64,000 nucleotides of DNA, taken from positions 84,409-148,408 of the forward strand of contig NZ_JADEUG010000006.1 in assembly GCF_015163665.1 (NCBI RefSeq). Direction: 5' to 3'. Shown one piece after another: positions 1 to 8,795 of the stretch (positions within the stretch are counted from its first letter, which is position 1; the number at the start of each line of letters is the position of its first letter). The notes beneath the pieces were generated by a model. That model made no database searches, was not told the DNA's origin, and saw nothing but the letters and a program-made list of their open reading frames with translations. Origin of the DNA: Xenorhabdus sp. BG5. GTDB lineage: Bacteria > Pseudomonadota > Gammaproteobacteria > Enterobacterales > Enterobacteriaceae. A program made the translations under genes and the position numbers.

Positions 1-2
1 CA

Positions 3-1139
3 CTGTTTGCCGAGATCCAGAAACAGCATCCCGGTATGCCTGTCATTATTCTGACTGCACATGGTTCTATTCCTGATGCGGTGGCAGCAACGCAGCAAGG
101 GGTATTTAGTTTTCTGACCAAGCCTGTTGATCGTGACGCACTTTATAAAGCCATTGATGATGCACTGGAACTCTCAACGCCAGCCATTGATGGGCAATGG
201 AGCGAAAAAATCGTCACCCGAAGCCCTTTGATGTTGCGTTTATTGGAACAGGCAAAGATGGTGGCTCAATCCGATGTGCGTGTTCTGATTAACGGGCAAA
301 GTGGAACCGGTAAAGAGGTATTGGCTCAAGCTATTCATCGGGCAAGTCCCAGAGTGAAGAAGCCTTTTATTGCTATTAACTGTGGAGCTTTGCCTGAGCA
401 ATTACTTGAATCTGAATTATTTGGTCATGCCAAAGGCGCGTTTACGGGGGCCGTCAGCAGTCGGGAAGGGTTATTTTTAGCGGCGCAAGGAGGAACATTA
501 TTCCTTGATGAGATTGGTGATATGCCGATGGCGCTGCAAGTTAAGCTTTTGCGAGTGCTACAGGAACGCAAGATTCGCCCATTGGGGAGTAATCGGGATA
601 TCGACATTGATGTCAGAATTATTTCTGCAACCCACCGTGATCTGCCTAAAGCCATGCAACGTAATGAGTTTCGGGAAGATCTCTATTATCGATTGAACGT
701 TGTTAATTTGAAAATTCCTGCCTTAAACGAACGCGCTGAAGATATTCCTCTATTGGCTAATCATCTGTTACGTGACGCTGCCAAACGCCATAAGCCTTTT
801 GTTCGCAGTTTTTCCACTACGGCCATGAAATGCCTGATGGCAGCAAGTTGGCCGGGCAATGTTCGTCAATTGGTTAATGTCATCGAACAGTGTGTGGCAT
901 TGACGATGGCTCCGGTCATTAGTGATGCTCTGGTTACTCAGGCATTGGAAGGGGAAAATACGGCATTGCCGACGTTCGTGGAAGCCCGTGGACAGTTTGA
1001 ACTGAATTACCTGCGTAAATTGTTGCAGATAACCAAAGGTAATGTGACCCATGCTGCCCGTATGGCAGGGCGTAACCGGACCGAATTTTATAAATTGCTG
1101 GCACGCCACGAGCTGGATGCTAACGATTTTAAGGAATAA
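3..1139 (+). CDS. glrR: Two-component response regulator GlrR, sigma-54 activator (5' end outside window)
   Basis: GlrR (YfhA/QseF) is the response regulator of the GlrK-GlrR pair and activates sigma-54 promoters. The reading frame is open from base 3, so the first part of the receiver domain is missing; the visible part keeps the receiver beta-4/beta-5 region with the LTAHG and KPVD motifs. Next comes a complete AAA+ sigma-54 interaction domain with Walker A (NGQSGTGKE), the GAFTGA loop that contacts sigma-54, and the FLDEIGD Walker B region. A Fis-type helix-turn-helix closes the protein (GNVTHAARMAGRNRTEFY). In Escherichia coli glrR lies just upstream of glnB; here nadE sits between them. 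The identity is firm from domains and context together. Confidence 0.93.
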   Translation: MFAEIQKQHPGMPVIILTAHGSIPDAVAATQQGVFSFLTKPVDRDALYKAIDDALELSTPAIDGQWSEKIVTRSPLMLRLLEQAKMVAQSDVRVLINGQSGTGKEVLAQAIHRASPRVKKPFIAINCGALPEQLLESELFGHAKGAFTGAVSSREGLFLAAQGGTLFLDEIGDMPMALQVKLLRVLQERKIRPLGSNRDIDIDVRIISATHRDLPKAMQRNEFREDLYYRLNVVNLKIPALNERAEDIPLLANHLLRDAAKRHKPFVRSFSTTAMKCLMAASWPGNVRQLVNVIEQCVALTMAPVISDALVTQALEGENTALPTFVEARGQFELNYLRKLLQITKGNVTHAARMAGRNRTEFYKLLARHELDANDFKE

Positions 1140-1246
1140 CTTTTCTGCTACCGCAAAAATTCTTACACTGGATAGAAATAAATTGCTTTGCTGCTAAAAC
1201 CCAGTAAAGCAGATAGATGATTTATGGCCCAGGAGAGCCGCATTCT

Positions 1247-2869
1247 ATGAGTCGTACTCTTAATATCGCTCTTGCCCAGTTAAATTGGTTGGTAGGAGAC
1301 ATTGAAGGCAACAGCGAACGTATGTTGCAGACAGTTCGGGAGCAGCAGGCAAAAGGCGCTGATCTGGTTATGTTTTCTGAGCTGGCGCTGTCTGGCTATT
1401 TTCCTGAAGATTTGTTATTCCGTTCTGATTTACATCAGCGTTGCCATGAACAATTGGTACGTTTGCAACAAGCAAGCGCTCAGGTTGGTATCTTGGTAGG
1501 GCATCCGTGGCAACAGGATGGCAAACTTTACAACGCACTTTCCCTGTTTTGGCGAGGGGAAATTGTGGCTCGTTACTTCAAACAGTTATTGCCAAACTAT
1601 GGCGTTTTTGATGAAGAGCGTTATTTCGACGCGGGTGATCAAAACTGTGTTATCCCATTCAAGGGTTATAACCTTGGTTTGTTGATTTGTGAAGATTTGT
1701 GGTTTGATGCCCCCATTGATGCCTTGAAACAGGCGGGGGCAGAAATCGTCTTGTCGATTAATGCTTCTCCTTATAATCGTGAAAAACCGAATATCCGTGG
1801 TACATTAATTAAGTCCCACTGCCAGCGTACTCATTTGCCAATTATTTATCTTAATCAGGTGGGTGGGCAAGATCAGCTCATCTTTGATGGTTGTTCTAAG
1901 GTCTTTGATGCTAATGGTGAAATCACCCATCGCATGGCGGCATTTGACGAACAGGTTGAGCAATGTCGTTTCAATGAGATGAACATTGAACCCATGGCAA
2001 ATCCGATCCCTCAATTGCCACCTCTGGCGCAAATTTATAAGGCGCTGGTGCTGTCTGTACGTGATTATGTGCAAAAAAACGGTTTTAAAGGTGCTTTGCT
2101 TGGTTTGTCAGGCGGAATTGATTCAGGGTTGACATTGGCGATTGCCGTGGATGCTTTAGGTAAAGATCACGTGCAGGCGGTCATGATGCCATTCCGCTAT
2201 ACCTCAGAAATGAGTATCCACGATGCCAGAGAACAAGCCAAATTGCTGGGGGTTGAATTTGACGTTGTTTCCATCGAACCCATGTTTGATGCGTTTATGG
2301 CACAGCTTGAACCCATGTTTGCGGGAACAGAAAAAGATACGACAGAAGAGAATTTACAGGCACGTTGCCGCGCAGTGATTTTAATGGCAATGTCTAACAA
2401 GCGTCGTCGCCTGGTATTGACTACCAGTAACAAAAGTGAATCGGCAGTGGGGTACTCAACCCTGTACGGCGATATGGCGGGTGGCTTTAATGCTTTGAAA
2501 GATGTTCCTAAAACGATGGTATTTGCATTGGCTAAATATCGTAATACCGTATCTCCGGCTATTCCTCAGCGTGTGATTGATCGTCCACCGTCAGCGGAGT
2601 TAGCACCAAATCAACTGGATCAGGACAGCCTTCCTCCCTATGACATTCTGGATGCGATTCTTGAAGGGTATGTTGAAAAAGATAAATCAGTGGCTGATCT
2701 GGTATTTGAAGGCTTCGATGAAGCCATTGTGCGCAAGGTGATCCGACTGGTTGACATCAATGAATATAAACGTCGTCAGGCACCGATTGGCCCACGCATT
2801 ACGCAGCGTGATTTTGGTAAAGATCGGCGCTACCCGATTACTTCCGGTTTCGGACGTAAGAATTGGTAA
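1247..2869 (+). CDS. nadE: Glutamine-dependent NAD+ synthetase
   Basis: Makes NAD+ from deamido-NAD+, ATP and glutamine. An N-terminal nitrilase-type glutaminase domain carries the expected Glu45 (FSELALSG), Lys112 (FKQLLPN) and Cys148 (LICEDLW) triad, and releases ammonia to a C-terminal synthetase domain with the ATP P-loop SGGIDS at residues 288-293. The chosen ATG is 10 bases after AGGAGA; an upstream in-frame ATG would add ten residues but lacks such a site. The 540 residues fit the long two-domain type, unlike the short ammonia-dependent NadE of E. coli. The stop lies 15 bases before glnB, so the two are probably cotranscribed, which would link NAD synthesis from glutamine with nitrogen sensing. 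Confidence 0.95.
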   Translation: MSRTLNIALAQLNWLVGDIEGNSERMLQTVREQQAKGADLVMFSELALSGYFPEDLLFRSDLHQRCHEQLVRLQQASAQVGILVGHPWQQDGKLYNALSLFWRGEIVARYFKQLLPNYGVFDEERYFDAGDQNCVIPFKGYNLGLLICEDLWFDAPIDALKQAGAEIVLSINASPYNREKPNIRGTLIKSHCQRTHLPIIYLNQVGGQDQLIFDGCSKVFDANGEITHRMAAFDEQVEQCRFNEMNIEPMANPIPQLPPLAQIYKALVLSVRDYVQKNGFKGALLGLSGGIDSGLTLAIAVDALGKDHVQAVMMPFRYTSEMSIHDAREQAKLLGVEFDVVSIEPMFDAFMAQLEPMFAGTEKDTTEENLQARCRAVILMAMSNKRRRLVLTTSNKSESAVGYSTLYGDMAGGFNALKDVPKTMVFALAKYRNTVSPAIPQRVIDRPPSAELAPNQLDQDSLPPYDILDAILEGYVEKDKSVADLVFEGFDEAIVRKVIRLVDINEYKRRQAPIGPRITQRDFGKDRRYPITSGFGRKNW

Positions 2870-3223
<354 letters not shown>

Positions 3224-3248
3224 TCAAGCCACTAAAATCATCTGAAAA

Positions 3249-3336
3249 AAGTGATAACGGCAATATTATCGGTTAGCCCACACCCATAATGGGAGATGAC
3301 GTGCGGAGATGTCCGATTTTCAATCCGTTATCACTT
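3249..3336. repeat. 88-bp element bounded by 12-bp perfect inverted repeats
   Basis: The ends AAGTGATAACGG and CCGTTATCACTT are perfect inverted repeats. Inside are a second nested pair (ATCGG/CCGAT) and a small CCCA-taa-TGGG hairpin, so the transcript would fold into a closed multi-branched structure. It lies between the 3' end of glnB and the 3' end of a convergent gene, where a terminator would be expected, but there is no T-run. It could be a MITE-like insertion or a structured 3' untranslated region. I do not recognise the family. Confidence 0.6.
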
Positions 3337-3358
3337 ATCTTATATTGTACAGAACTTA

Positions 3359-4111
3359 TTATTTCTTATCTGCTGCGATACGATCACGAACGTGTTGAGC
3401 ACGCTCCTGTGAAGGGGGGTGTGAATCAAACATGCTGGTTTCACCGCTGCCCAATTTAGCCAGTTTCTCGAAGCCGGTTGCTAAACCTTCAGTTTTGATA
3501 TTACGTTTTTTCATCAGATCATAAGAGAAGTCATCAGCCTGACTTTCCTGATGCTGCGAGAACTGCGAGCTGATCAGTTTTTCACCCAGTGCTGCAAGCT
3601 GAGAATCGCTCAGTTGCGCGGCTACGCCACCGGCTGATGCAGCTGCGGTACGTGCAGCAACTGTAGCATAAGCAACCTGCATTGCTTTACGGGTGTGGCC
3701 CAGTGCAACGTGCCCCATTTCATGGCCCAGAACGCCTTCTACTTCATTGTTGTTCATCATGTCCATCAGGCCGCTGTATACACGCACACAACCGTTAGCC
3801 ATTGCCCATGCATTCACATCCTTAGTCAGATAAACTTTATAGTTAACCGATGTACCGTTAACTTCGTTACCTAATGCTTTGGCGATTTTGTTCAGACGCT
3901 TAGTATATTGGCTGGATGCTGGTGCAATTTTATTCTGTGCATCCATATCCTTACATGCTTGGTCAGATAACTGTTTGACATCAGAATCACTTAGTGTTGC
4001 CGCCTGGAATAATTGCATTCCAGAATGAGCCAGCATTCCCTGATCAATATTCTTACAACCTGTCAGAAGTGCAGCAGAAACAGCGACTGCAACAAGAGCT
4101 TTAATTTTCAT
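3359..4111 (-). CDS. loiP: M48 metalloprotease lipoprotein, LoiP/YggG type
   Basis: A zinc peptidase anchored to the outer membrane that in E. coli trims misfolded envelope proteins. A lipoprotein signal ends in the lipobox LLTGC (Cys19). The M48 zinc motif HEMGH is at residues 130-134 and the third ligand region is QESQADDFSYD. The 250-residue length matches LoiP (about 252), not the larger BepA. The ATG used here follows AAAGGAAAA; a longer in-frame start would add ten hydrophilic residues ahead of the signal peptide. In E. coli the gene lies elsewhere (near speB), so its place between glnB and hmp is a rearrangement. Confidence 0.9.
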   Translation of the reverse strand: MKIKALVAVAVSAALLTGCKNIDQGMLAHSGMQLFQAATLSDSDVKQLSDQACKDMDAQNKIAPASSQYTKRLNKIAKALGNEVNGTSVNYKVYLTKDVNAWAMANGCVRVYSGLMDMMNNNEVEGVLGHEMGHVALGHTRKAMQVAYATVAARTAAASAGGVAAQLSDSQLAALGEKLISSQFSQHQESQADDFSYDLMKKRNIKTEGLATGFEKLAKLGSGETSMFDSHPPSQERAQHVRDRIAADKK

Positions 4112-4250
4112 AATATTGTTTTTCCTTTGCAATACATGCAACTATAGTTTTTTAAAAGCGTTAAAAGACTATGAATTTTGCTAAAAATAACAATAGGAAT
4201 AAACGCTAATATTTATGATTATGTGAATGCGGTAACATTTTTTAAAAATA

Positions 4251-4290
4251 ATTAAATCATAAACAAAATAATTAAATCATAAACAAAATA
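4251..4290. repeat. Two direct tandem copies of a 20-bp AT-rich unit
   Basis: The 20-bp unit ATTAAATCATAAACAAAATA occurs twice head to tail and starts a third time. It covers the 3' end of the neighbouring small ORF on the minus strand, including its stop codon, so copy number changes would alter that ORF's tail. Such short perfect repeats are prone to slippage. Confidence 0.85.
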
Positions 4291-4467
4291 ATTTAGTTTA
4301 ATTTTTTTTACTAAAGTGGCTTTTCGTTTATTTAAATGAGTTCTCAAAATGCCAGCTTGCTTTCTCTTACCGACGACGCTCATTGTCGAAACAAAATTGT
4401 TCCCATTGAGGAAGGAAAATCGGAAAAAGTCTTTGATATAAAAGAAAATTTCAAATAACTTGTCCAT
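4252..4467 (-). CDS. Small hypothetical protein, 71 residues
   Basis: I do not recognise this protein. The ATG is preceded by AAAGGAGC with a 6-7 base gap, a good ribosome binding site, which is the main argument that it is translated. The N-terminus is aromatic and hydrophobic (residues 1-20), the centre is very basic (KRKQAG...HLNKRKATLVKK) and the C-terminus is again hydrophobic but encoded inside a tandem repeat. It lies about 110 bases downstream of hmp on the same strand, behind a stem-loop, so it could share hmp transcripts. It may equally be a chance frame. Confidence 0.35.
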   Translation of the reverse strand: MDKLFEIFFYIKDFFRFSFLNGNNFVSTMSVVGKRKQAGILRTHLNKRKATLVKKIKLNYFVYDLIILFMI

Positions 4468-4482
4468 AACCTGCTCCTTTTT

Positions 4483-4516
4483 AGATCGGTATTTTATTGG
4501 TCTAAGATACTGATCT
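4483..4516 (-). other. Stem-loop between hmp and the small downstream ORF
   Basis: A 10-bp stem (AGATCGGTAT/ATACTGATCT, one G-U pair) with a 14-base loop lies just upstream of the AAAGGAGC ribosome binding site of the 71-residue ORF. No T-run follows on the minus strand, so it is not a canonical terminator of hmp. It could protect the 3' end of the hmp transcript or modulate translation of the small ORF. Confidence 0.5.
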
Positions 4517-4575
4517 TGGAACAGGCTTTTAGTTCAATTTCCTATCCAGAATTCGGGTGTATTGGGTAAACCGTA

Positions 4576-5766
4576 CTAAATGACTTTATGTGGACCAAAA
4601 CATTCGTAATGGATATATTGTTCATCAATGCCCATTGCCAGCAACTGCTTGGCGATATGTTGCATGAAAGCCACTGGCCCACAGAAATAGAATTGCATCC
4701 CTGCCACCGCTATTGCATCCTTCACGAGAGAGAGATCCATAAGTTCGGTGTGTTGGTAATGTATGCCTTTCTGATCTCTCTCTCTGGGTTCACGATACCA
4801 AACTTGTGAATACAAATTAGGCATAGACTGGGAAATTTCATTCACTTTATTTGCAAAAGCATGATAGCCGCCATGTTCTGCGGCGTGGAACCAATTTACT
4901 GAGCCAATATGATGCTGGTTATGCAGCGATTGCAGCATACTCATCATCGGTGTCAAACCAACCCCGGCAGAAATCAACGTAACTGGCGTATCAGATTGCA
5001 CATCAAGGAAGAAATCACCGTATGGTGCTGCCAGCATCACAATATCCCCTTCCTGTACCTTATCGTGCAGGTAGTTTGAAATTTTGCCTTGAGGTTCACG
5101 CTTGATGGCAATTTGATAACTGGTTCCATTTGGGGCGGCGGTCAGCGAATATTGGCGGATTTCACGGTTTTCAAGTGCTGGATCTTCTATATAGATCGCC
5201 AAATATTGCCCTGGTTTGTAATCCATGACCTTGCCACCATCAACAGGTACAAATTCAAAGCTAGTGATGACATCACTTTGTGGTTGTTTCCGGCTAACAC
5301 GAAACTGACGCAGATCACGCCAACCACCTTCCAGGGATTCACCACTTTGATAAATTTCCTCTTCACGATTGATAAAGACATTAGCTAATACGTTGTAGGC
5401 TTTTCCCCAGGCGCTGAGAACTTCGTCACCGGGATGAAACATTTCATCAATCGTTGCCAGCAGGTGCTTACCTACAATTTGATAATGCTCAGGTTGAATA
5501 CTGAGGCTGGCATGTTTATGGGCGATTTTTTCTACGGCAGGTAAGAGTGCTGACAGATTATCGATATTGCCAGCATAAGCGCAAAGGGCATTGAAAAGTG
5601 CTTCACGCTGATCACCGTTGATCTGGTGACTCATATTAAAAATATCTTTTAATTCAGGATTATGCTTGAACATACGTTCGTAAAAATGCGCAGTTAGCTT
5701 AGGGCCTGTAGAAACAATTAATGGAATGGTCGATTTGATGGTTGCGATAACTTGGCTATCTAGCAT
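4576..5766 (-). CDS. hmp: Flavohemoprotein, nitric oxide dioxygenase
   Basis: Detoxifies nitric oxide to nitrate with oxygen and NAD(P)H in the cytoplasm. The globin domain shows the distal Tyr29 and proximal His85 (IAHKH) that bind heme. The reductase part carries the FAD motif RQYSLTAAP and the NAD-binding stretch [11 protein letters not shown]. The start chosen gives 396 residues, the usual length; it follows GGAG in GGAGATCCCC, and a further upstream ATG would add eight non-homologous residues. It is divergent from glyA as in E. coli. A near-perfect NsrR-type palindrome lies 38 bases upstream, so induction by nitric oxide is very likely. Confidence 0.97.
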   Translation of the reverse strand: MLDSQVIATIKSTIPLIVSTGPKLTAHFYERMFKHNPELKDIFNMSHQINGDQREALFNALCAYAGNIDNLSALLPAVEKIAHKHASLSIQPEHYQIVGKHLLATIDEMFHPGDEVLSAWGKAYNVLANVFINREEEIYQSGESLEGGWRDLRQFRVSRKQPQSDVITSFEFVPVDGGKVMDYKPGQYLAIYIEDPALENREIRQYSLTAAPNGTSYQIAIKREPQGKISNYLHDKVQEGDIVMLAAPYGDFFLDVQSDTPVTLISAGVGLTPMMSMLQSLHNQHHIGSVNWFHAAEHGGYHAFANKVNEISQSMPNLYSQVWYREPRERDQKGIHYQHTELMDLSLVKDAIAVAGMQFYFCGPVAFMQHIAKQLLAMGIDEQYIHYECFGPHKVI

Positions 5767-5803
5767 GGGGATCTCCTGAATTTTTCTCACATAAAGCTGA
5801 AAT

Positions 5804-5834
5804 CTATAAGTTGTATTTTAAATGCAACTTATAG
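5804..5834. promoter_or_regulatory. NsrR-type operator upstream of hmp
   Basis: The core is AAGTTGTATTT-T-AAATGCAACTT, an 11-1-11 palindrome with the same architecture as the NsrR consensus (AAGATGCATTT-N-AAATGCATCTT). Symmetry extends outward by CTAT/ATAG, giving 31 bases with one mismatched pair position per arm. NsrR is an Fe-S repressor that leaves DNA when its cluster reacts with NO; hmp is its best known target. Confidence 0.88.
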
Positions 5835-6002
5835 GATTTGGGAATATCTCACATTGAGAAAAGGAAATTATCTCACCTTAAGTCAAAAAAATAGAATTTT
5901 AATCACAATGAATCGGGGCCAGGATCACAAATATCAGTAATAAATCCGTAATCATTAGCGAAACAGTAGGTTATTTAGCTGCTAATGGGCTGTCAGGGTG
6001 CA

Positions 6003-6018
6003 ATGCAAACGTTTGCGT
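6003..6018. promoter_or_regulatory. PurR-type operator upstream of glyA
   Basis: ATGCAAACGTTTGCGT differs by one base from the PurR palindrome ACGCAAACGTTTGCGT. In E. coli glyA is repressed by PurR with hypoxanthine or guanine because it supplies glycine and one-carbon units for purine synthesis. The site lies about 110 bases before the glyA start codon. Confidence 0.88.
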
Positions 6019-6126
6019 AATTTATTTTGTCAAGACTATCTCATTCGATAAAAAGAGTTTACACTGTGTGCCATTCTGGCCCTCAGGGGTATTTTTTTAG
6101 AGATGTAGCTGAGTCAGGAGAACCAA

Positions 6127-7380
6127 ATGTTAAAGCGTGAAATGAATATTGCGAATTACGATCCCGAACTGTGGCAAGCGATGGAACAGGAAGTTTGTCG
6201 TCAAGAAGAACACATTGAATTGATTGCTTCTGAAAACTACACCAGCCCAAGAGTCATGCAGGCACAAGGCTCTCAGCTTACTAACAAGTATGCGGAAGGT
6301 TATCCGGGTAAACGTTACTACGGTGGCTGTGAGTATGTCGATGTAGTTGAACAGCTTGCAATTGACCGCGCAAAAGCGCTGTTTGGTGCAGATTATGCTA
6401 ATGTCCAGCCACACTCTGGTTCTCAGGCAAATGCTGCGGTGTATATGACACTGCTAAAACCCGGCGATACGGTTTTAGGGATGAATCTGGCGCATGGTGG
6501 CCATCTGACTCACGGCTCTCCAGTTAACTTCTCTGGTAAACTTTATAACATCGTGCCTTATGGTATTGATGAAAATGGCAAAATTGATTACGACGATATT
6601 CGTAATCAAGCGCAAAAACATCAGCCTAAAATGATCATCGGTGGCTTCTCTGCGTATTCTGGCGTTGTCGATTGGGCGAAGATGCGTGAAATTGCGGATG
6701 AAATCGGCGCCTATCTGTTCGTTGACATGGCTCACGTAGCAGGTCTGGTTGCCGCAGGGGTTTATCCAAACCCAGTACCTCATGCACACGTTGTGACAAC
6801 CACAACGCACAAAACATTGGCTGGCCCACGTGGCGGCTTGATTTTGGCGAAAGGTGGCGATGAAGCGTTTTACAAGAAACTGAATTCCTCTGTTTTCCCT
6901 GGTTCCCAGGGTGGTCCGTTGATGCACGTTATTGCTGGTAAGGCAGTTGCATTGAAAGAAGCGATGGAGCCTGAATTCAAAGCTTACCAACACCAAGTTG
7001 CTAAGAACGCGAAAGTGATGGTAGAAGTATTCCTGCAACGCGGTTACAAAGTGGTTTCTGGAGAAACCGAAAACCATTTGTTCTTGCTGGATCTGGTGGA
7101 CAAAGACATTACGGGTAAAGATGCTGATGCGGCCTTGGGACGTGCCAATATCACCGTTAACAAAAATAGCGTACCTAATGATCCACGCAGCCCATTCGTC
7201 ACCTCTGGTATCCGTATCGGAACACCTGCAATTACCCGCCGTGGCTTCAAGGAAGCAGAATCCCGTGAACTGGCTGGCTGGATGTGTGATGTGATGGATA
7301 ACATCAATGATGAAGCAGCCATTGAAAGTGTTAAGCAAAAAGTATTAGATATCTGCGCAAAATATCCGGTTTACGCATAA
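6127..7380 (+). CDS. glyA: Serine hydroxymethyltransferase
   Basis: PLP enzyme interconverting serine plus tetrahydrofolate and glycine plus methylene-tetrahydrofolate, the main source of one-carbon units. The PLP lysine is Lys229 in [14 protein letters not shown], preceded by the stretch VDMAHVAGL. Length (417) and both termini match the E. coli enzyme. The ATG follows a CAGGAG ribosome binding site. It is transcribed away from hmp, and the PurR-type site upstream indicates purine control. An intrinsic terminator follows. Confidence 0.98.
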   Translation: MLKREMNIANYDPELWQAMEQEVCRQEEHIELIASENYTSPRVMQAQGSQLTNKYAEGYPGKRYYGGCEYVDVVEQLAIDRAKALFGADYANVQPHSGSQANAAVYMTLLKPGDTVLGMNLAHGGHLTHGSPVNFSGKLYNIVPYGIDENGKIDYDDIRNQAQKHQPKMIIGGFSAYSGVVDWAKMREIADEIGAYLFVDMAHVAGLVAAGVYPNPVPHAHVVTTTTHKTLAGPRGGLILAKGGDEAFYKKLNSSVFPGSQGGPLMHVIAGKAVALKEAMEPEFKAYQHQVAKNAKVMVEVFLQRGYKVVSGETENHLFLLDLVDKDITGKDADAALGRANITVNKNSVPNDPRSPFVTSGIRIGTPAITRRGFKEAESRELAGWMCDVMDNINDEAAIESVKQKVLDICAKYPVYA

Positions 7381-7407
7381 TTTAAATAAAATGTAGTTTA
7401 GTAATAA

Positions 7408-7446
7408 GCCCGACTCATAACGTTAGTTTTGAGCGGGTTTTTTTAT
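7408..7446 (+). terminator. Rho-independent terminator after glyA
   Basis: GCCCG(a)CTCA pairs with TGAGCGGG across a loop and is followed by seven T residues. It ends the glyA transcript shortly before the next gene's start. Confidence 0.85.
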
Positions 7447-7467
7447 ATTAAAAACGGGGGCATTTGG

Positions 7468-8709
7468 ATGGTTGTTCCATCGACATTTTGGTTAAGCCTG
7501 AGCTATTTCACCTATTTTTTCTCTTACGGTATATTCTTGCCTTTTTGGTCTGTCTGGTTAAAAGGTGAAGGCATTGATGCCTCAATGATAGGTATCTTGC
7601 TAGGTGTTGGAATGGTAGCTCGCTTTGTCGGCAGTCTGGTTATCTCTCCTACGGTAAAAAACCCCGCTAAATTAATTAATGCATTGCGTCTCCTCTCATT
7701 ATTGGCATTGCTTTTTGCCATTGGCTTTGTATTCGGTAGCCATTGGGCATGGCTTTTCTTTATCATGGTCGGTTTCAACCTATTCTTCTCACCACTAGTC
7801 CCCTTATCAGATGCTTTGGCAGGAACATGGCAAAAGCAGTTTACGTTTGATTATGGCAAGGTAAGGGTTTGGGGTTCGATTGCATTTGTTATTAGTTCTT
7901 CATTGGCGGGCATATTGATGTCTGCCAATGGGATAAATTTCTCAATCAGCAGTCTGAATTTTGGCTGGAATATATCGTTTGATCGTTTGAATCATTGGAT
8001 CGGTCACGAGTTATTTGGTACACACCATATCATTCTTGCTTTTTTGCTATTCAGTGTCATAGCCATGTTACTGGGAATGATGTTGAAACCTTCCATCATG
8101 CCAGTAGGTAAGATTAAAACTGCCAATACTAATGCTATTTCTTTTAAAGAACTCTTATCTGAAAAATCAGTGTGGCGGTTTTTACTCTGTGTCACTTTAT
8201 TGCAGGCCGCCCATGCGGGATATTACAGTTTTGGTTCCATTTATTGGGAGCAAGCGGGTTATTCCTCATCAACCATTGGTCATCTCTGGTCCTTGGGCGT
8301 AGTGGCTGAAGTTGTTATCTTTACTTTTAGCAAGCAATTATTCCGTCGTTGGAGTGCCCGTAATTTACTCTTATTGTCAGGAATTTGTGGTGTTGTTCGT
8401 TGGGGGCTCATGGGAACTTCAACCGAATTACCGGTGTTGATTATTATTCAAATCCTGCATTGTGGGACTTTTACCGTTTGCCATTTGGCCGCGATGCGTT
8501 TTATTGGCGCCAGAAAGGAAAACGAAATCATCCGGTTGCAGGCAACTTACTCTGCTTTAGCTATGGGTGGCGGTATTGCCGTCATGAGTATGATTGCTGG
8601 ATTCATGTATGAGCAGATAGGAAGTGGCATATTTGGGGTGATGGCGCTGGTTGCGTTGCCCGCCCTGTTCCTGAGACCCAAAGTTGAAGCTCATTCACTT
8701 TCGCGCTAA
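7468..8709 (+). CDS. hcaT: MFS transporter, HcaT (3-phenylpropionate permease) type
   Basis: A twelve-helix major facilitator of the LacY-like proton symporter branch, in the inner membrane. The N-terminal stretch FSYGIFLPFWSVWLKGEG and later motifs such as LQAAHAGYYSFGSIYW and ILHCGTFTVCHLAAMR closely follow the E. coli HcaT protein, which imports 3-phenylpropionate. The start chosen gives 413 residues; an earlier in-frame ATG lies inside the glyA terminator and is unlikely. The gene keeps its ancestral place near suhB, but none of the hca dioxygenase genes are present, so the real substrate is open. Confidence 0.85.
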   Translation: MVVPSTFWLSLSYFTYFFSYGIFLPFWSVWLKGEGIDASMIGILLGVGMVARFVGSLVISPTVKNPAKLINALRLLSLLALLFAIGFVFGSHWAWLFFIMVGFNLFFSPLVPLSDALAGTWQKQFTFDYGKVRVWGSIAFVISSSLAGILMSANGINFSISSLNFGWNISFDRLNHWIGHELFGTHHIILAFLLFSVIAMLLGMMLKPSIMPVGKIKTANTNAISFKELLSEKSVWRFLLCVTLLQAAHAGYYSFGSIYWEQAGYSSSTIGHLWSLGVVAEVVIFTFSKQLFRRWSARNLLLLSGICGVVRWGLMGTSTELPVLIIIQILHCGTFTVCHLAAMRFIGARKENEIIRLQATYSALAMGGGIAVMSMIAGFMYEQIGSGIFGVMALVALPALFLRPKVEAHSLSR

Positions 8710-8732
8710 TAAAAAAACGAAGATAAGAAAAA

Positions 8733-8751
8733 GGGCACCTGATAGGTGCCC
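8733..8751 (-). terminator. Terminator of suhB (minus strand)
   Basis: GGGCACC-TGATA-GGTGCCC is a perfect 7-bp stem. Read on the minus strand it is followed by TTTTTC, as expected for termination of suhB; the plus strand side lacks a T-run, so it may only partly stop the transporter transcript. Confidence 0.82.
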
Positions 8752-8795
8752 TAAAAACAACATTGCTCAAATTATATTTATTCAATAATAACGCA

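Larger units (their letters stand above)
5767..6126. other. hmp-glyA divergent control region
   Basis: This 360-base gene-free stretch holds the promoters of both divergent genes. It contains one NsrR-type palindrome near hmp and one PurR-type palindrome nearer glyA, both listed separately. I looked for the MetR boxes known from the E. coli region but could not place them with confidence. Confidence 0.75.

Noticed and set aside
6475..7338. A 287-codon frame antisense to glyA
   Set aside because: It mirrors the codon pattern of the certain glyA gene, has no ribosome binding site and no recognisable domains.
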